Source: an uncultured Collinsella sp. (GTDB lineage Bacteria > Actinomycetota > Coriobacteriia > Coriobacteriales > Coriobacteriaceae). Taken from it: 7,289 nt of DNA. Location: assembly GCA_900764025.1 (NCBI GenBank), contig CAAFMM010000495.1, positions 1 through 7,289 of the forward strand. The letters are read 5' to 3'. The notes below the pieces were generated by a model. It worked only from the letters and a program-made list of their open reading frames with translations. It was not told where the DNA came from and made no database searches. Positions within the stretch are counted from its first letter, which is position 1, and the number at the start of each line of letters is the position of its first letter. Shown one piece after another: positions 5,186 through 7,289 of the stretch. The position numbers and the translations under genes are program-made.

Positions 5186-6446
5186 ATAGCACCGTGCCCT
5201 CAGGCAGGTCGACACGCACGACATCCACGACGTCGCCCGCCGCAAGGTCGCACGGTCCTTCGTGAATACGCAACAGGCAGTTCGCACGCTGCATGGTTCC
5301 AAGCAGCGCCGAATTCTGCGTCTTGGCCTCGGTCACCAACAACTCACCGGTCTCGGGGTCGCGCAAAACCGTGGCGCGATCGAAGAAGCGGCGATGCTGT
5401 CGCTTTTTCACGCTATGCGTGAGCGTCGCCTGCTGCACGGGACGCGCACCCTCGGCAAAGCCGCGCATCTTGCGAATCGCCGGACGGGCAAGCATCTCAA
5501 AGCCCACATACGCCGCGGCAGGATTGCCTGAAAGCCCCAGGTAGGGCTTACCCCCGAGCAAGCCAAACGTGATAGCCTTGCCCGGACGCATCGAGATGCG
5601 GTCGAAGAGCACCTCGCCCTCGCGATGGACCAGTGCCGTCACATAGTCGTAGTCGCCCGCCGAGGCACCGCCGCTCGTAATGACAAAATCGCACTCCTGC
5701 ACGGCACGATGCACCAGCTCGGCAATCGCCTGCTCATCATCGGGCGCAATGTCGTAGAACACGGGCTCGGCGCCGGCATCGAGTGCCTCGGCCATCAGCG
5801 CCGAAGAGTTGGAATCGCGAATCTGACCGCGCGCCGGTACCTTACTCGGTGCGACCAGTTCCGTGCCCAGCGAGATAATGCCCACACGTGGGGCAGCGTG
5901 CACCTTCACGCTCGCATATCCGGCGCTTGCCAACAGACCCGCGCCCGCCGGAGCCACGACCTCGCCGGCGTGCATCACAACATCGCCGGCATGGGCCTCC
6001 TCGGCGGCAGAGCGAACGTTCTCCCCCACCTTGGCCGGCGCCGAGAACCTCACACGCGAGCCCTCGTTGCCGTCACCGTCAAGCACATCGACGATCTCGT
6101 ACTTCACAACGGCATCGGCACCTTCGGGTACCGGCGCGCCCGTCATGATGCGGACCGTCTCGCCCGCGCCGATTGCGCCCTCAAACACATGGCCCGCGGC
6201 CTCGTGTCCGATAACGTCGAGCGTCACCGGCGCCTCGCCAGATGCCTGCGCCAAGTCCGCCGAGCGCACGGCATATCCGTCCATAGCGCTGTTGGCAAAC
6301 GGCGAGATGTCGATATCGGCCACCGCGTCCTCGACCAAGGGAAGACCGGCGGCCTGCCACACGGGAATCTCGATGAGATCCGTCGGAGCAACGTGCGACA
6401 GGACAATCGACTGCGCGTCCTCCAGTGGAATGAGTTTCTCTGCCAT
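5184..6446 (-). CDS. moeA: Molybdopterin molybdenumtransferase
   Basis: This 420-residue cytoplasmic enzyme inserts molybdate (or tungstate) into adenylylated molybdopterin with AMP release, the last common step of molybdenum cofactor synthesis. Length fits the family (about 400). Marks in order are NSAMDGYAVR (52-61), TGAPVPEGADAVV (102-114), the MogA-like substrate domain with GIISLGTELV (189-198) and SGGASAGDYDYV (258-269), RPGKAITFG, and GLSGNPAAAYVGFE (304-317), followed by the C-terminal beta domain from about 325. The ATG at 6446 follows AAGAGGT (6457-6451). A GTG at 6452 is in frame but lies inside that SD. It is first in the moeA-mogA operon, reading away from the CLC gene. The metal cannot be told from sequence. 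Confidence 0.93.
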   Translation of the reverse strand: MAEKLIPLEDAQSIVLSHVAPTDLIEIPVWQAAGLPLVEDAVADIDISPFANSAMDGYAVRSADLAQASGEAPVTLDVIGHEAAGHVFEGAIGAGETVRIMTGAPVPEGADAVVKYEIVDVLDGDGNEGSRVRFSAPAKVGENVRSAAEEAHAGDVVMHAGEVVAPAGAGLLASAGYASVKVHAAPRVGIISLGTELVAPSKVPARGQIRDSNSSALMAEALDAGAEPVFYDIAPDDEQAIAELVHRAVQECDFVITSGGASAGDYDYVTALVHREGEVLFDRISMRPGKAITFGLLGGKPYLGLSGNPAAAYVGFEMLARPAIRKMRGFAEGARPVQQATLTHSVKKRQHRRFFDRATVLRDPETGELLVTEAKTQNSALLGTMQRANCLLRIHEGPCDLAAGDVVDVVRVDLPEGTVL

Positions 6447-6503
6447 ATGCACCTCTTAATGCCACGGCGCACAACAGGGGCGCCGATTCTTTATGCTTTT
6501 CTC

Positions 6504-6511
6504 AGTATAAT
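6504..6511. promoter_or_regulatory. Overlapping divergent -10 elements (AGTATAAT)
   Basis: The plus strand reads TATAAT at 6506-6511, pointing to the CLC gene, and the minus strand reads TATACT at 6509-6504, pointing to moeA. The two boxes share four base pairs. Neither has a convincing -35. A start from the plus box would give a leader of about 140 nt. The minus box lies about 60 bases from the moeA ATG and is the best moeA promoter seen. Confidence 0.45.
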
Positions 6512-6523
6512 CCCCCGATGCAC

Positions 6524-6538
6524 GGCCGCGACTCGGCC
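6524..6538. repeat. Small inverted repeat GGCCG-N5-CGGCC
   Basis: Exact 5-bp arms with a 5-bp spacer lie upstream of the moeA -10 on one side and at the head of a possible CLC leader on the other. It could be an operator or a short hairpin; it is too short to be sure. Confidence 0.25.
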
Positions 6539-6621
6539 TGTACCCGCAAATACACCTGTCGGTTGCAGGCCGCGAAGCAGAATGGAAACCAACCCACCGG
6601 CTCGTCGCGTTTACCGCGTTT

Positions 6622-6627
6622 TATAAT
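6622..6627 (+). promoter_or_regulatory. Proximal -10 element for the CLC gene
   Basis: A consensus TATAAT is 29 bases before the CLC ATG and would give a very short leader of about 23 nt that still contains the SD AAAGAGG (6645-6651). No -35 matches at the proper distance. GTTGCAAC (6634-6641), an 8-bp palindrome, sits at the predicted start, and its TGCAACC (6636-6642) is complementary to GGTTGCA at 6561-6567. Confidence 0.4.
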
Positions 6628-6656
6628 GCTTGCGTTGCAACCTAAAAGAGGAACGT

Positions 6657-7289
6657 ATGGCTCATAACGACAAAACCGAAAGCGCAAACGAAACGCAGGA
6701 TCATTCCCAGCCGCTCGACGACGGCGGCTTTTTCTCCCTGAACGACGTCATCATGGCAGGCAGACATCAGCTCACTCGCTCCGAGCATCTCTTAGCTGCC
6801 GACACGCGCCGCAACGTCCGCAACCTACTCGTGAGCGCCAAGTTGCTCGTGCTCGTCGTCACCGTATCGCTCGCCATGGGCGTTGCCGCTTGGGCGTTTT
6901 TGGCCTCGTTGAATATCGCGACTGACTATCGCGAGCACCATGCGTGGATTTACGCGCTGCTTCCCGTTGTGGGCGTTGCCACCGCATGGGTGTACAAAAA
7001 CCACGGTCTTGCCGCCAAACGCGGTAACAACCTGGTCATCGACTCCGCTCTGGGCACACGCCTCATCCATATGCGCATGGCCGTCCTCACCTTCGTCTGC
7101 TCCACGCTCACGCACCTCACCGGCGGATCGGCCGGTCGTGAGGGAGCTGCGGTGCAGATTGGCGGCACCATCGCCAGCAACATCTCGAGCCTCGCCCACC
7201 TCAAAAAGCATGACCACCACGACCTCATGCTCGCCGGCATCTCGTCGGCCTTTGGCGCCGTATTCGGTTCGCCCCTTGCCGGAGCTTTC
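6657..7289 (+). CDS. CLC-family anion/proton antiporter, probably fluoride type (CLC-F), N-terminal 211 residues, cut by window edge
   Basis: The frame from ATG 6657 stays open to the right edge (211 codons). An acidic, polar cytoplasmic N-terminus of about 55 residues precedes membrane segments at about 58-87 and 95-113. The CLC filter block is GGSAGREGAAVQIGG (156-170), with E162 as the gating glutamate. Canonical CLCs have GSGIP and GREGP. Here the first site reads GNNLV (123-127), lacking the anion-binding serine, and the second reads GREGA. Loss of that serine and of the proline after GREG is known in CLC-F fluoride/proton antiporters, which expel fluoride from the cytoplasm. Membership of the CLC family is firm; fluoride specificity is an inference. 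SD AAAGAGG lies upstream. It is divergent from moeA and probably unrelated to molybdenum. Confidence 0.88.
   Translation, partial: MAHNDKTESANETQDHSQPLDDGGFFSLNDVIMAGRHQLTRSEHLLAADTRRNVRNLLVSAKLLVLVVTVSLAMGVAAWAFLASLNIATDYREHHAWIYALLPVVGVATAWVYKNHGLAAKRGNNLVIDSALGTRLIHMRMAVLTFVCSTLTHLTGGSAGREGAAVQIGGTIASNISSLAHLKKHDHHDLMLAGISSAFGAVFGSPLAGAF

Noticed and set aside
5174..5302. Upstream extension of mogA by 43 codons
   Set aside because: Lies wholly inside moeA, and a perfect AGGAGG directs translation to the ATG at 5173.
5625..6626. 333-codon plus-strand frame opposite moeA
   Set aside because: Shadow of moeA; histidine- and arginine-rich product with no recognisable domain and no good ribosome-binding site.
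6512..6656. Fluoride (crcB) riboswitch before the CLC gene
   Set aside because: I looked for the conserved GATGG and GCTGATG/CTCCTAC parts of that aptamer and do not see them.

Overview
The window comes from a GC-rich anaerobic bacterium. Codons ending in G or C dominate the real genes, and Shine-Dalgarno sequences of the AGGAGG type precede most starts. The gene content (a double-cubane-cluster reductase of strict anaerobes, a compact molybdate/molybdopterin cluster and a CLC-F-like antiporter) would fit a gut Coriobacteriia such as a Collinsella relative. That placement is an inference from codon style and gene content only; nothing in the window is a taxonomic marker.

Layout, left to right. 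(1) 1-603, minus strand: N-terminal half of a YjiM-like double-cubane-cluster anaerobic reductase of the 2-hydroxyacyl-CoA dehydratase superfamily, running off the left edge. (2) 604-1032: a 429-base gene-free stretch. It appears to be a long, structured 5' leader plus promoter for that reductase, and holds the weak 3' end of the mod operon. (3) 1033-4490, minus strand: modA, modB, modC, a molybdate (or tungstate) ABC importer. ModB carries an unusual secreted N-terminal domain of about 185 residues. (4) 4491-4693: modA promoter region with two 18-bp inverted repeats of the same design, and the terminator of the next operon. (5) 4694-6446, minus strand: moeA then mogA/moaB, the enzymes that put molybdate into molybdopterin. 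(6) 6447-6656: divergent promoter region. (7) 6657-7289, plus strand: start of a CLC-family antiporter with fluoride-type (CLC-F) signatures, running off the right edge.

How it fits together: ModABC brings the oxyanion in, MogA/MoaB adenylylates molybdopterin, and MoeA uses the adenylylated intermediate to insert Mo (or W). The clear terminator between mogA and modA, together with a separate modA promoter, says that uptake and insertion are separately transcribed modules lying head to tail. The reductase at the left is an iron-sulfur enzyme that does not itself need molybdopterin. Its leader suggests its own regulation.

The most interesting material is non-coding. One item is the pair of matched operators at modA. 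The other is the reductase leader, where an upstream 8-base block is perfectly complementary to the ribosome-binding region. No phage, IS, CRISPR, tRNA or rRNA feature is visible.
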